Of a stretch of 5,589 nucleotides of DNA, positions 1 through 5,418 are shown one piece after another. Origin of the DNA: Phycisphaerae bacterium (GTDB lineage: Bacteria; Planctomycetota; Phycisphaerae; UBA1845; Fen-1342); NCBI GenBank assembly GCA_020058145.1, contig JAGVEP010000037.1, positions 1 to 5,589 on the forward strand. Reading direction: 5' to 3'. Below the pieces are notes generated by a model. It worked only from the letters and a program-made list of their open reading frames with translations. It did no database searches and was not told where the DNA came from. Each line of letters opens with the position of its first letter. Position 1 is the first letter of the stretch. The position numbers and the translations under genes are program-made.

Positions 1-8
1 GCCAGCGT

Positions 9-41
9 GGGGTTCTCCGCGGAGCGCGCTGCGCGGACCCC
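9..41. repeat. GC-rich imperfect hairpin
   Basis: GGGGT (9-13) can pair with ACCCC (37-41), and CCGCG (17-21) with CGCGG (32-36), leaving a three-base bulge at 14-16. The loop contains the palindrome AGCGCGCT (23-30). A second small inverted repeat, CAGGC/GCCTG, follows directly at 41-54. No T-run follows on either strand, so it does not look like a classical intrinsic terminator. It may be part of a dispersed repeat cut by the window edge. In GC-rich DNA such pairing also arises by chance. Confidence 0.3.
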
Positions 42-143
42 AGGCTCGCGCCTGAGGCTCGGACGGCGAGCTTTCCGCCACAGTTTTGGACTACACCCTC
101 TGGGCGACGCGGCCCAACGGAGCGCGCAGCAACCCTGTGCAAC

Positions 144-172
144 GCCGGTCTGCAGCCTTTCAGGCTGCCGGC
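144..172. repeat. Hairpin-forming dispersed repeat (SAAFQAAG-type)
   Basis: A perfect seven-base stem, GCAGCCT (152-158) with AGGCTGC (162-168), closes a three-base TTC loop. GCCG (144-147) and CGGC (169-172) extend it after a four-base bulge. Read in one plus frame it gives RRSAAFQAAGPA, a string I recall from spurious proteins in planctomycete and related genomes, where it marks a dispersed non-coding repeat. The pairing is seen directly; the family assignment is from memory and needs a genome-wide copy count. Confidence 0.5.
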
Positions 173-220
173 CCCGCAGAACCGCCTCTCCGGCTGGCAG
201 CCCGGCGGCGGCGAACCTCC

Positions 221-260
221 TTGCCACGTTGTCACGTTGTCACGTTGCCACGTTGTCACC
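221..260 (-). repeat. Eight-base tandem array, five units
   Basis: Five contiguous eight-base units read on the plus strand TTGCCACG, TTGTCACG, TTGTCACG, TTGCCACG and TTGTCACC. In the sense of the phosphorylase transcript they are variants of CGTGACAA. The array begins 15 bases past the phosphorylase stop codon (276-278), so it sits in the 3' untranslated region. Eight is not a multiple of three, so the array makes no in-register peptide repeat and is not evidence of coding. A second eight-base-period array lies in the same relative position at 5366-5413. Confidence 0.85.
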
Positions 261-275
261 TGCTCGCCGGCAGCG

Positions 276-2831
276 TCAGCCCCAAACGACGAGCCCCTGG
301 TCATATCGGTCCGCCAGGTCCTCGTGGCACGGCACCACGCGGATCGCGTAGCCGTTGCGGCCGCTCGAGCGGCACGGCACCGCACCCTCGAACCAGTGAT
401 CACCATCCGTGCCGGCGCGGGCGAAACTCAGCCGCACGGCCTGACCCGCTTCGATCTCACCGTCCGGCGTCACCGGGCCGTAATACGCCTCCACCGCCAC
501 GTCCTCCGGCGGGATGGCGCCCAAGTGCACCCGCGCGCTCAGGTGCAGTTCCTCGCCAACCTTGAGGACCTGTTGGCCGGGGGCTTGCACGTCGGCCACA
601 CGCACGTCGTGCCAGTGCGCGCGGAGACGGTCTTTCCAGCCCGCGAGCAGCTTGGCCAGGGCGAAGTCATCCGCCCACACCCGCCGCACGCGCCGCATGG
701 CCGGCAGATACATCTTCTCGGTGTAATCCCGCAACATGCGGTTGGTGTTGAAACGCGGCACGATCGTCCGGATGGACTCCTTCATCCGCCGGACCCAGCG
801 GCGCGGCAAATTGTCGTCGTTGCGTTCGTAGAACAGCGGGACGATCTCGCGCTCGAGCAGGTTGTAGAGCGATTCGCTCTCGACGTGGTCCTGGTAGGCG
901 AGATCCTCGTAGACGCGGCCGTCGCCGATCGCCCAGCCGTTCTCGCCGTTGTAGGCCTCGGGCCACCAGCCGTCGAGGCACGACAGGTTGATCCCGCCGT
1001 TGGCCGGGACCTTCATGCCGCTCGTGCCGCTGGCCTCGTGCAGGCGCAGGGGATTATTCAGCCACACGTCGACGCCCTGCACGAGCACGCGGGCGAGCGA
1101 CATGTCGTAGTTTTCCAGGAATACAATGCGGCGGCGGAACTCGGGGCGCGCGCAGATCACGGCGATGTGCTTGATGAGTTCCTTCCCGGCGCCGTCGTTG
1201 GGGTGAGCTTTGCCCGCGAAAACGAACTGCACCGGCCGTTGCTTGTTGGCCACCATAGCCGTGAGCCGTTCGAGATTGCGGAAGATCAGGGTCGCACGCT
1301 TGTAGGGTGCGAAGCGGCGTGCAAAGCCGATGGTGAGCGCTTCGGGATCGAGGACTTCCTCGGCGGTCTTCACTTCCGCGGGCGGGGCCCCGCGGCCCTT
1401 GAGCTGATCGCGCAACCGCCGCCGAATGGCGTTGATCATCCACTCCCGCCGGCGGACGTGTACGCGCCACAGCTCGGCGTCGGGGATTTCGTCCACCCGG
1501 TCCCAGATGGGCGAATCCTCCGGCGCTTCGGGCCAGCCGTGGCCGAGGTACTGATCGAACAGGTCGCTGAGGGTCGGCGCGGTCCAGGTGCGCGTGTGGA
1601 TGCCGTTGGTGATGTGCAGGATGGGCACTTCCTCGCGCGGGATGCCGGGCCAGTAGCCCTGCCACATGCCGCGGGCGACCTCGCCGTGGAGCTTGCTCAC
1701 GCCGTTGCTGCGATAGGAGAGCCGCAGCGCGAGCAGCGGCATGCAGAATTCCTCTTCATGGCCGTCGGCGTGCTCGCGACCGAGCGCGAGCAGCTCCTTC
1801 GTGCCGATGCCCAGCTCGCTGGCCAACCAGCCGAGGTGTTGTTCCACGAGGCGCGGGTCAAAACGGTCGATGCCCGCGGGCACGGGTGTGTGCGTCGAGA
1901 AGATGTTGCCGCCGAAGGACGCCTCACGCGCCTCGCGGTAGCTCAGGTGCTGCTCGCGCATCGCCGTGCGGATACGCTCGAGTGCGAGGAACGCGGCGTG
2001 GCCCTCGTTCATGTGGCAGACGCTGGGCGAGATGCCGACGGTCCGCAGGGCGCGGAGACCGCCGATGCCGAGCAGGATTTCCTGGCGGATACGCATGGTG
2101 CGGTCGCCGCCGTAGAGCCGTTGCGTCACCGCCCGCAGTTCCGGCGGGTTCTCGGGCAGGTCGGCATCGAGCAGGTAGAGGTGGACGCGCCCGACGCGGA
2201 CCTCCCACAGGGCGGCGACGATGGCGTGGCTGCCGAGCGGGAGGCTGATCTTCACCTGGCTGCCTTGGGCGTCATTGAGGGGGGTCGCACACCACTGGTG
2301 CAAGTCGTGTGCCGGGTAGCTTTCGAGCTGCCAGCCGTCCTCGGTGAGCTGCTGCCGGAAGTAGCCCTGGTTATAGGCCAGTCCGACGGCCACGAGCGGA
2401 ATCCCCAGGTCCGACGCGGACTTGAGATGGTCACCCGCGAGCACGCCGAGGCCGCCCGAGTAGATCGGCATGCTCTCGTGCAGCCCGAACTCGGCGGAGA
2501 AGTAGGCGACCTGCATGTCCTTGTCGGGCGCATGCTGGGTGTCGAACCAGGTGCGGCCGTTGAGGTACACGAAGAAGCTGTCCATCACCCGGGCGAGCTG
2601 GGCGATGTAGCCGTCGTCCTTGGCCACCTGTTCGAGGCGTTGCTGGCTGACCTGCGAGAGCAGCGCGACCGGATTATGACCGACCCGCCGCCAGAGATCG
2701 ACATCCAGGCGGCGGAACAGATCGGTGGCCGTGGGGTTCCAAGTCCACCAGAGGTTGTGCGCGAGTTCGCGCAACGGCTCGATCGGCTCGGGCAGCGAGG
2801 GCACGATCACGAAGGTGCGGATGTTTTTCAT
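276..2831 (-). CDS. glgP: Alpha-glucan (glycogen/maltodextrin) phosphorylase, DUF3417-type
   Basis: This cytoplasmic GT35 enzyme cleaves alpha-1,4-glucan with inorganic phosphate to release glucose-1-phosphate, using pyridoxal phosphate (PLP). At 851 residues it is full length for the non-classical phosphorylase family (about 820-860). Residues about 10-125 are the DUF3417-like N-terminus (RELAHNLWWTWNP at 21-33; AYFSAEFGLHESMPIYSGGLG at 109-129). Further landmarks are HMNEGHAAF (273-281), FSTHTPVPAG (311-320) and ITNGIHTRTW (407-416). RRFAPYKRAT (505-514) is the probable phosphate-binding segment. EASGTSGMK (599-607) carries the PLP lysine K607. A beta-rich C-terminal module at about 740-851 is usual for this subgroup. 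The ATG is chosen because MKNIRTFVIVPSLPEPIEPL fits typical family starts; no good Shine-Dalgarno precedes it, only a distant GAG. It follows the mutase on the same strand after 136 bases with no evident terminator, so co-transcription is plausible. Synthesis versus breakdown and glycogen versus maltodextrin cannot be read from sequence. Confidence 0.96.
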   Translation of the reverse strand: MKNIRTFVIVPSLPEPIEPLRELAHNLWWTWNPTATDLFRRLDVDLWRRVGHNPVALLSQVSQQRLEQVAKDDGYIAQLARVMDSFFVYLNGRTWFDTQHAPDKDMQVAYFSAEFGLHESMPIYSGGLGVLAGDHLKSASDLGIPLVAVGLAYNQGYFRQQLTEDGWQLESYPAHDLHQWCATPLNDAQGSQVKISLPLGSHAIVAALWEVRVGRVHLYLLDADLPENPPELRAVTQRLYGGDRTMRIRQEILLGIGGLRALRTVGISPSVCHMNEGHAAFLALERIRTAMREQHLSYREAREASFGGNIFSTHTPVPAGIDRFDPRLVEQHLGWLASELGIGTKELLALGREHADGHEEEFCMPLLALRLSYRSNGVSKLHGEVARGMWQGYWPGIPREEVPILHITNGIHTRTWTAPTLSDLFDQYLGHGWPEAPEDSPIWDRVDEIPDAELWRVHVRRREWMINAIRRRLRDQLKGRGAPPAEVKTAEEVLDPEALTIGFARRFAPYKRATLIFRNLERLTAMVANKQRPVQFVFAGKAHPNDGAGKELIKHIAVICARPEFRRRIVFLENYDMSLARVLVQGVDVWLNNPLRLHEASGTSGMKVPANGGINLSCLDGWWPEAYNGENGWAIGDGRVYEDLAYQDHVESESLYNLLEREIVPLFYERNDDNLPRRWVRRMKESIRTIVPRFNTNRMLRDYTEKMYLPAMRRVRRVWADDFALAKLLAGWKDRLRAHWHDVRVADVQAPGQQVLKVGEELHLSARVHLGAIPPEDVAVEAYYGPVTPDGEIEAGQAVRLSFARAGTDGDHWFEGAVPCRSSGRNGYAIRVVPCHEDLADRYDQGLVVWG

Positions 2832-2967
2832 GCGTACAGTTGTTGCTCAGTTTTCACGTTCGGGTGTCCACGCCGCTTGACCGTCCGGCTCGGCACCGTA
2901 CCAGTTCTCTTATCGACCTGCGTTGGGTGACACGCACAAACCGGTTCGGCCCGGCCGCCGCTTTCAG

Positions 2968-4302
2968 CTACACGCCCGCCGCCGCGCGCACCGTTGCGGC
3001 CAAGGTCCCGGCGTCCTGCTCGGAAGGCGCTTCCGCGATAAGGCGCAAGATCGGCTCGGTGTTGGAGGCCCGCAAGTGGACCCAGCCGGTTTCAAAGTCG
3101 ACGCGGACGCCGTCGGATGTTAGGGGGGCGCGGTCGGCGAAGGCTGCCGTAACCGCTTTCACCGCCGCCTCGATCTGGTCTCGCGGCAGCTCGAATTTCT
3201 GCTTGATCATCGCATAGTGCGGCAATTCGGCGACCAATTGGCTGAGGGTCTTGCCGGTCGCGGCCAGAAGCTGAATCACGAAGCTGATCGACGACAGGCT
3301 GTCACGAACATAGCAGACGCGCGGGTCGATGACGCCGCCGTTGCCTTCGCCGCCGATGACGCACCGGTTGGCGAGCATGGCGCGGGCGACATGGGCCTCG
3401 CCGACGGGCGTGCGGTGGACCTTGAGGCCGTGGCGCGCGGCGAGGTCGTCGACCAGACGCGACGTGCTGAGATTGGTCGCAACCGGTCCCGGCCGGCGGG
3501 CCAGCACGAACAGCGCGGCCAGGGCGAGCGTGTACTCCTCGCCGATGTACGTCCCGTTTTCGTCCACCAAGGCGAGACGATCCGCATCGGGGTCCTGGGC
3601 AAAACCGATGGCGGCGTTTGTCTCGCGAACCTTGGTACCGAGGTCGCCGAGATTCTCCCGCGTCGGCTCCGGGCGATGAGCGAAGACTCCGGTCGGCTCG
3701 CCGTTGATATGGACTACCTCGCAGCCGAGGGCGTGCAGCAATTCGGGCGTGTGCGTGCATCCCGCACCGTTGATGCTGTCGAGCACGACCCGCCGTCCGC
3801 GCATCGCCCGCAGATCGACCTCGCCAGCCGCCAGAACCGCAGCCACGTGACGTTTGCCGGCCTGGTCGTCCTGGGTGAGCGTTCCGAAACCGGTTTGGCC
3901 GCACCGGAATTGGCCGCTGGCGCGAATTTCCGCGATGCGGCGGGCGCGCTCGGGATCGGGTGCGACACCCAGATCATCGAGGAACTTCAGACCGTTCCAT
4001 TCGCCCGGGTTGTGGCTGGCCGTGATGATCACGCCGCCAGCGTACTTGCCCGCGCGGATGGCGTGGCCGACCGTGGGGGTCATCGCGACACCGAGTTGCG
4101 TCACCGAGCACCCCGTGGCGAGCAAACCGGCGGCTGCCGCGGCTTCGAACATGGGTCCACTCGGTCGAGTATCCCGCGCCAGGACCAGCCGGCCCCCGCC
4201 GAGCAGAGTGCCATACGCCTGCGTAAACTCGAGTGCGACCGTGGGAGTCAGGGTCTGCCCGACGAGCCCGCGGATACCGGAAACGCTGACCATCAACGCC
4301 AT
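2968..4302 (-). CDS. glmM: Alpha-D-phosphohexomutase (phosphoglucosamine mutase / phosphoglucomutase-like)
   Basis: This cytoplasmic enzyme moves phosphate between C1 and C6 of a hexose through a phosphoserine. With the start used here it is 444 residues, normal for the superfamily, and all four active-site loops are present. They are ITASHNP (93-99, catalytic Ser96), metal-binding DPDADR (237-242), sugar-binding GGEGNGG (317-323) and phosphate-binding RASNTEP (411-417, with R420 following). The N-terminus VSVSGIRGLVG and the GEGNGG loop, rather than GEMSGH or GEQSGH, resemble the archaeal-type GlmM group also found in planctomycetes, hence the symbol. Glucose, mannose and glucosamine phosphates are all possible substrates, and the adjacent phosphorylase favours glucose-1-phosphate as at least one. 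The frame is open to 4368, but those extra 22 residues are encoded by a hairpin repeat. ATG 4302 has an AAAGG Shine-Dalgarno seven bases upstream. The gene ends in TAG, so TAG is a normal stop in this organism. Confidence 0.93.
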   Translation of the reverse strand: MALMVSVSGIRGLVGQTLTPTVALEFTQAYGTLLGGGRLVLARDTRPSGPMFEAAAAAGLLATGCSVTQLGVAMTPTVGHAIRAGKYAGGVIITASHNPGEWNGLKFLDDLGVAPDPERARRIAEIRASGQFRCGQTGFGTLTQDDQAGKRHVAAVLAAGEVDLRAMRGRRVVLDSINGAGCTHTPELLHALGCEVVHINGEPTGVFAHRPEPTRENLGDLGTKVRETNAAIGFAQDPDADRLALVDENGTYIGEEYTLALAALFVLARRPGPVATNLSTSRLVDDLAARHGLKVHRTPVGEAHVARAMLANRCVIGGEGNGGVIDPRVCYVRDSLSSISFVIQLLAATGKTLSQLVAELPHYAMIKQKFELPRDQIEAAVKAVTAAFADRAPLTSDGVRVDFETGWVHLRASNTEPILRLIAEAPSEQDAGTLAATVRAAAGV

Positions 4303-4309
4303 GCGATCG

Positions 4310-4314
4310 CCTTT
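4310..4314 (-). promoter_or_regulatory. Ribosome binding site deciding the mutase start
   Basis: Read on the minus strand, AAAGG lies seven bases before the ATG whose first base is 4302. This selects 4302 over the more upstream ATG at 4368, whose extra codons run through a dispersed repeat, and over ATG 4293. The spacer is the palindrome GCGATCGC less its last base. The site is short and could be fortuitous. Confidence 0.55.
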
Positions 4315-4319
4315 GCTGC

Positions 4320-4384
4320 GGCCGGACTCTGTCCCGGCCGTAGAACACCGGCAAGATGCCGGTGCCACAGGAGTGTCCCGGCCG
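4320..4384. repeat. Double-hairpin dispersed repeat in the mutase leader (GTGILPV-type)
   Basis: CACCGGC (4346-4352) pairs with GCCGGTG (4358-4364) around the loop AAGAT. A second stem, GGCCGG (4320-4325) with CCGGCC (4334-4339), lies beside it. An 11-base direct repeat TGTCCCGGCCG occurs at 4330-4340 and 4374-4384, flanking the first hairpin. One minus frame translates to CGTGILPVFYGRDRV. I recall TGILPV…GRD strings as spurious translations of a repeat scattered through planctomycete and some other genomes. The element ends about 18 bases before the mutase ATG, so both stems would lie in the mutase 5' leader if transcription begins upstream of it. It may be a REP-like passenger or may influence expression. 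Confidence 0.65.
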
Positions 4385-4406
4385 GCGGCGGGGCACGCGA
4401 CACCTG

Positions 4407-4435
4407 TTGTGACGCCGCCGGCGGCAAGCTACAGT
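4407..4435 (+). promoter_or_regulatory. Possible sigma-70-type promoter for the lipoprotein gene
   Basis: TTGTGA (4407-4412) and TACAGT (4430-4435) each match four of six consensus bases of a housekeeping -35/-10 pair and are 17 bases apart. Transcription would begin near 4442, giving a leader of about 78 bases. The spacer holds the perfect 12-base palindrome GCCGCCGGCGGC (4414-4425), which could be an operator or a chance GC-rich palindrome. Promoter rules for this kind of organism are poorly defined, so this is tentative. Confidence 0.27.
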
Positions 4436-4507
4436 GGCGCTGCCTTGCGGGTCGCTGCGAGGTGCAACAGTATGACGTTCCGCGGCCCCTCGGCAAGCTG
4501 AGCGGCC

Positions 4508-4512
4508 GGAGG
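4508..4512 (+). promoter_or_regulatory. Shine-Dalgarno GGAGG of the lipoprotein gene
   Basis: GGAGG lies exactly seven bases before ATG 4520. This favours that start over the in-frame TTG at 4514, which would overlap the site too closely. It is the strongest ribosome binding site in the window. Confidence 0.8.
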
Positions 4513-4519
4513 TTTGGTC

Positions 4520-5026
4520 ATGGCAGCCTGCTCTTCGTCGCTACGTCGCCTGGCCGCTACTGCGCTGCTGCTGCTGGCGGCCGGGTGTGGCAACCTCACG
4601 CTCACGCTGCCCAACGGTCTGTCCGCGGACATTTCCATCCCCGTCGGCGTGGCGTCCAACGTCGTTACGGTTGAGGTCTGGAACGACACAGACTTCGAGG
4701 TCGAGCCGCGCATCCGCTACGACGATGACACGGGTTTCTGGGGGCAGCTTTTCAGTGCCGCCAGCGAGCTGGCGACCGGCACGCTGGGCTCCGGCGAGTT
4801 CCCGGAGGCTTTCCAGCTCGCCTGCGACCACGTCGGAGTGCTCTATGCCGACGAGCCCGGGCAATTCCCTCCCGGGGAGGATGTCCCGATCGGTCAGGCC
4901 GACCGCACTCGCACACTCATACGTGGCGAGGATTTCGACTGCGGCGATACGATCCGCTTCCAATTCGTCGGCTCAGGCAGCAGCTTCGGGGTGCGCGTGT
5001 CGGTCAACGGCGTAATTGTTGACTAA
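4520..5026 (+). CDS. Small predicted lipoprotein, unrecognised family
   Basis: The product is 168 residues with a lipoprotein signal peptide: R9 and R10, a hydrophobic core at about 11-21 (LAATALLLLAA), then lipobox LAAGC with lipidation at Cys23. Signal peptidase II cleavage would leave a mature protein of 146 residues, probably anchored to a membrane and facing the periplasm or outside. The mature part begins with alternating hydrophobic strands (LTLTLP, ADISIPVGV, VVTVEVWNDTDFEVEPRIRY) and ends with IRFQFV and FGVRVSVNGVIVD. This suggests a compact beta-sandwich or Ig-like fold. Two cysteines, C102 (in LACDHVG) and C141 (in FDCGDT), could form a disulfide. The protein is acidic overall, with no catalytic motif I recognise. 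Start choice is supported by GGAGG at seven bases. It is divergent from the mutase and convergent with the right-edge frame, so probably monocistronic. The function is unknown. Confidence 0.85.
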   Translation: MAACSSSLRRLAATALLLLAAGCGNLTLTLPNGLSADISIPVGVASNVVTVEVWNDTDFEVEPRIRYDDDTGFWGQLFSAASELATGTLGSGEFPEAFQLACDHVGVLYADEPGQFPPGEDVPIGQADRTRTLIRGEDFDCGDTIRFQFVGSGSSFGVRVSVNGVIVD

Positions 5027-5287
5027 AGCGGTTCTCAGCACGATCTGCCGCCACGCCCAAGCCCGCGCCCACGACCCAGCCCAAAACGCACGCCGTGCTG
5101 CAAGTTCTCGCTTTCATCCCGCCACCGCCTTTCTCTCGCGGCGCTGAGTCGCCGCCAAGTTCCGCCCGCGTCGAGGCCCGCGCACCCGGTGTCGCAACAG
5201 GCGTTTCAGGAGCCGGTTGCGTTGCAAGCTCGTGCGGGGGGAGGAGTTGGCCAGAGGCGCGGGGCGCTGGCTTGGCCAGCGAGCCTT

Positions 5288-5339
5288 GGGAGGGTGTGAA
5301 GGCGGGCGAACGGGGGCGCGGGCGTGAAGTGGGTGCGGG
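5288..5339 (+). other. G-run cluster, possible loose G-quadruplex
   Basis: Runs of three or more G occur at 5288-5290, 5292-5294, 5304-5306, 5312-5316, 5320-5322, 5331-5333 and 5337-5339. Loops are mostly 1-5 bases, but two (9 and 8 bases) slightly exceed the canonical limit of seven. A quadruplex on the plus strand is possible, in the gap where two transcripts would converge. GC-rich composition alone could explain the cluster. Confidence 0.3.
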
Positions 5340-5365
5340 CCAGGCGGCTTGGGAGGCCAAGGGCA

Positions 5366-5413
5366 TGATCGCGTGAAAGTGTGCTGGCGTGATCGCGTGA
5401 TCGCGTCTGGGCG
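5366..5413 (-). repeat. Degenerate eight-base tandem array, six units
   Basis: Units on the plus strand are TGATCGCG, TGAAAGTG, TGCTGGCG, TGATCGCG, TGATCGCG and TCTGGGCG. Three of them are identical and fall in perfect eight-base register. In the minus-strand sense the main unit is CGCGATCA. The array begins five bases past the TAA (5419-5421) of the minus-strand frame. The sequence differs from the left array (CGTGACAA), but period, orientation and position after a stop codon are alike. The middle units are diverged, so the array looks older or less constrained. Confidence 0.6.
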
Positions 5414-5418
5414 GCGAC

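Larger units (their letters stand above)
1..275. other. Non-coding, repeat-rich region downstream of the phosphorylase
   Basis: No reading frame here has a recognisable domain, a convincing start signal or the third-position G/C bias of the neighbouring genes. The open frames that cross it translate to low-complexity Arg/Ser/Ala/Pro text. It contains a GC-rich hairpin near the left edge, a hairpin element around 144-172, and an eight-base tandem array at 221-260; each is listed separately. No stem followed by a T-run is visible for the phosphorylase transcript, which leaves its gene leftward. The region reads as an intergenic spacer colonised by small repeats. Confidence 0.6.
5027..5418. other. 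Convergent intergenic region with base-composition switch
   Basis: This gap separates the 3' ends of the lipoprotein gene and the right-edge minus-strand frame. Open frames exist on both strands (5095-5376 plus; 5004-5366 minus), but they are Pro/Ala/Arg/Gly-rich. The plus one also lacks the third-position bias of the neighbours, and neither has a convincing ribosome site. The plus strand is C-rich from about 5041 to 5215 and G-rich from about 5230 to 5360. CAGCACG (5036-5042) and CGTGCTG (5094-5100) form an inverted repeat with a 51-base loop, too open for a classical terminator. No stem with a T-run is seen. An eight-base-period array fills the right end. Confidence 0.55.

Noticed and set aside
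221..260. The octamer array as a miniature CRISPR or iteron-type origin
   Set aside because: There are no spacers between units, so it is not CRISPR. There is no AT-rich unwinding region, DnaA box or replication gene nearby to support an origin.
237..2930. A plus-strand open frame of 897 codons fully antisense to the phosphorylase, longer than the gene itself
   Set aside because: Its translation has no recognisable motif and is rich in Val, Ala, Arg, His, Glu and Gly, as expected when codons with G/C third positions are read backwards. The minus strand carries every phosphorylase motif, including the PLP lysine.
2832..2967. A promoter for the phosphorylase in the 136-base gap (TTGTGC … GATAAG on the minus strand)
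   Set aside because: The spacing is 19 bases and matches are weak. No other hexamer pair is better, so I cannot claim a separate promoter.
4303..4310. GCGATCGC, identical to the cyanobacterial HIP1 palindrome
   Set aside because: I noticed only this one copy, whereas HIP1-bearing genomes have it about once per kilobase; chance is sufficient in GC-rich DNA.
3217..4674. A plus-strand open frame of 485 codons antisense to the mutase and running into the lipoprotein gene
   Set aside because: This is the same high-GC antisense effect. It overlaps the lipoprotein gene in another frame and crosses the dispersed repeat, and all four mutase loops lie on the minus strand.
5036..5100. Inverted repeat CAGCACG/CGTGCTG as terminator of the lipoprotein gene
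   Set aside because: A seven-base stem with a 51-base loop and no T-run does not resemble an intrinsic terminator.
5004..5366. A minus-strand open frame of 120 codons in the convergent gap
   Set aside because: Pro/Ala-rich low complexity, no visible ribosome site, a start codon at the edge of the octamer array, and overlap with the end of the lipoprotein gene. It is not fully excluded.
5095..5376. A plus-strand open frame of 93 codons starting at GTG
   Set aside because: Third codon positions are mixed, unlike the neighbouring genes; the sequence is low complexity and ends inside the repeat array.
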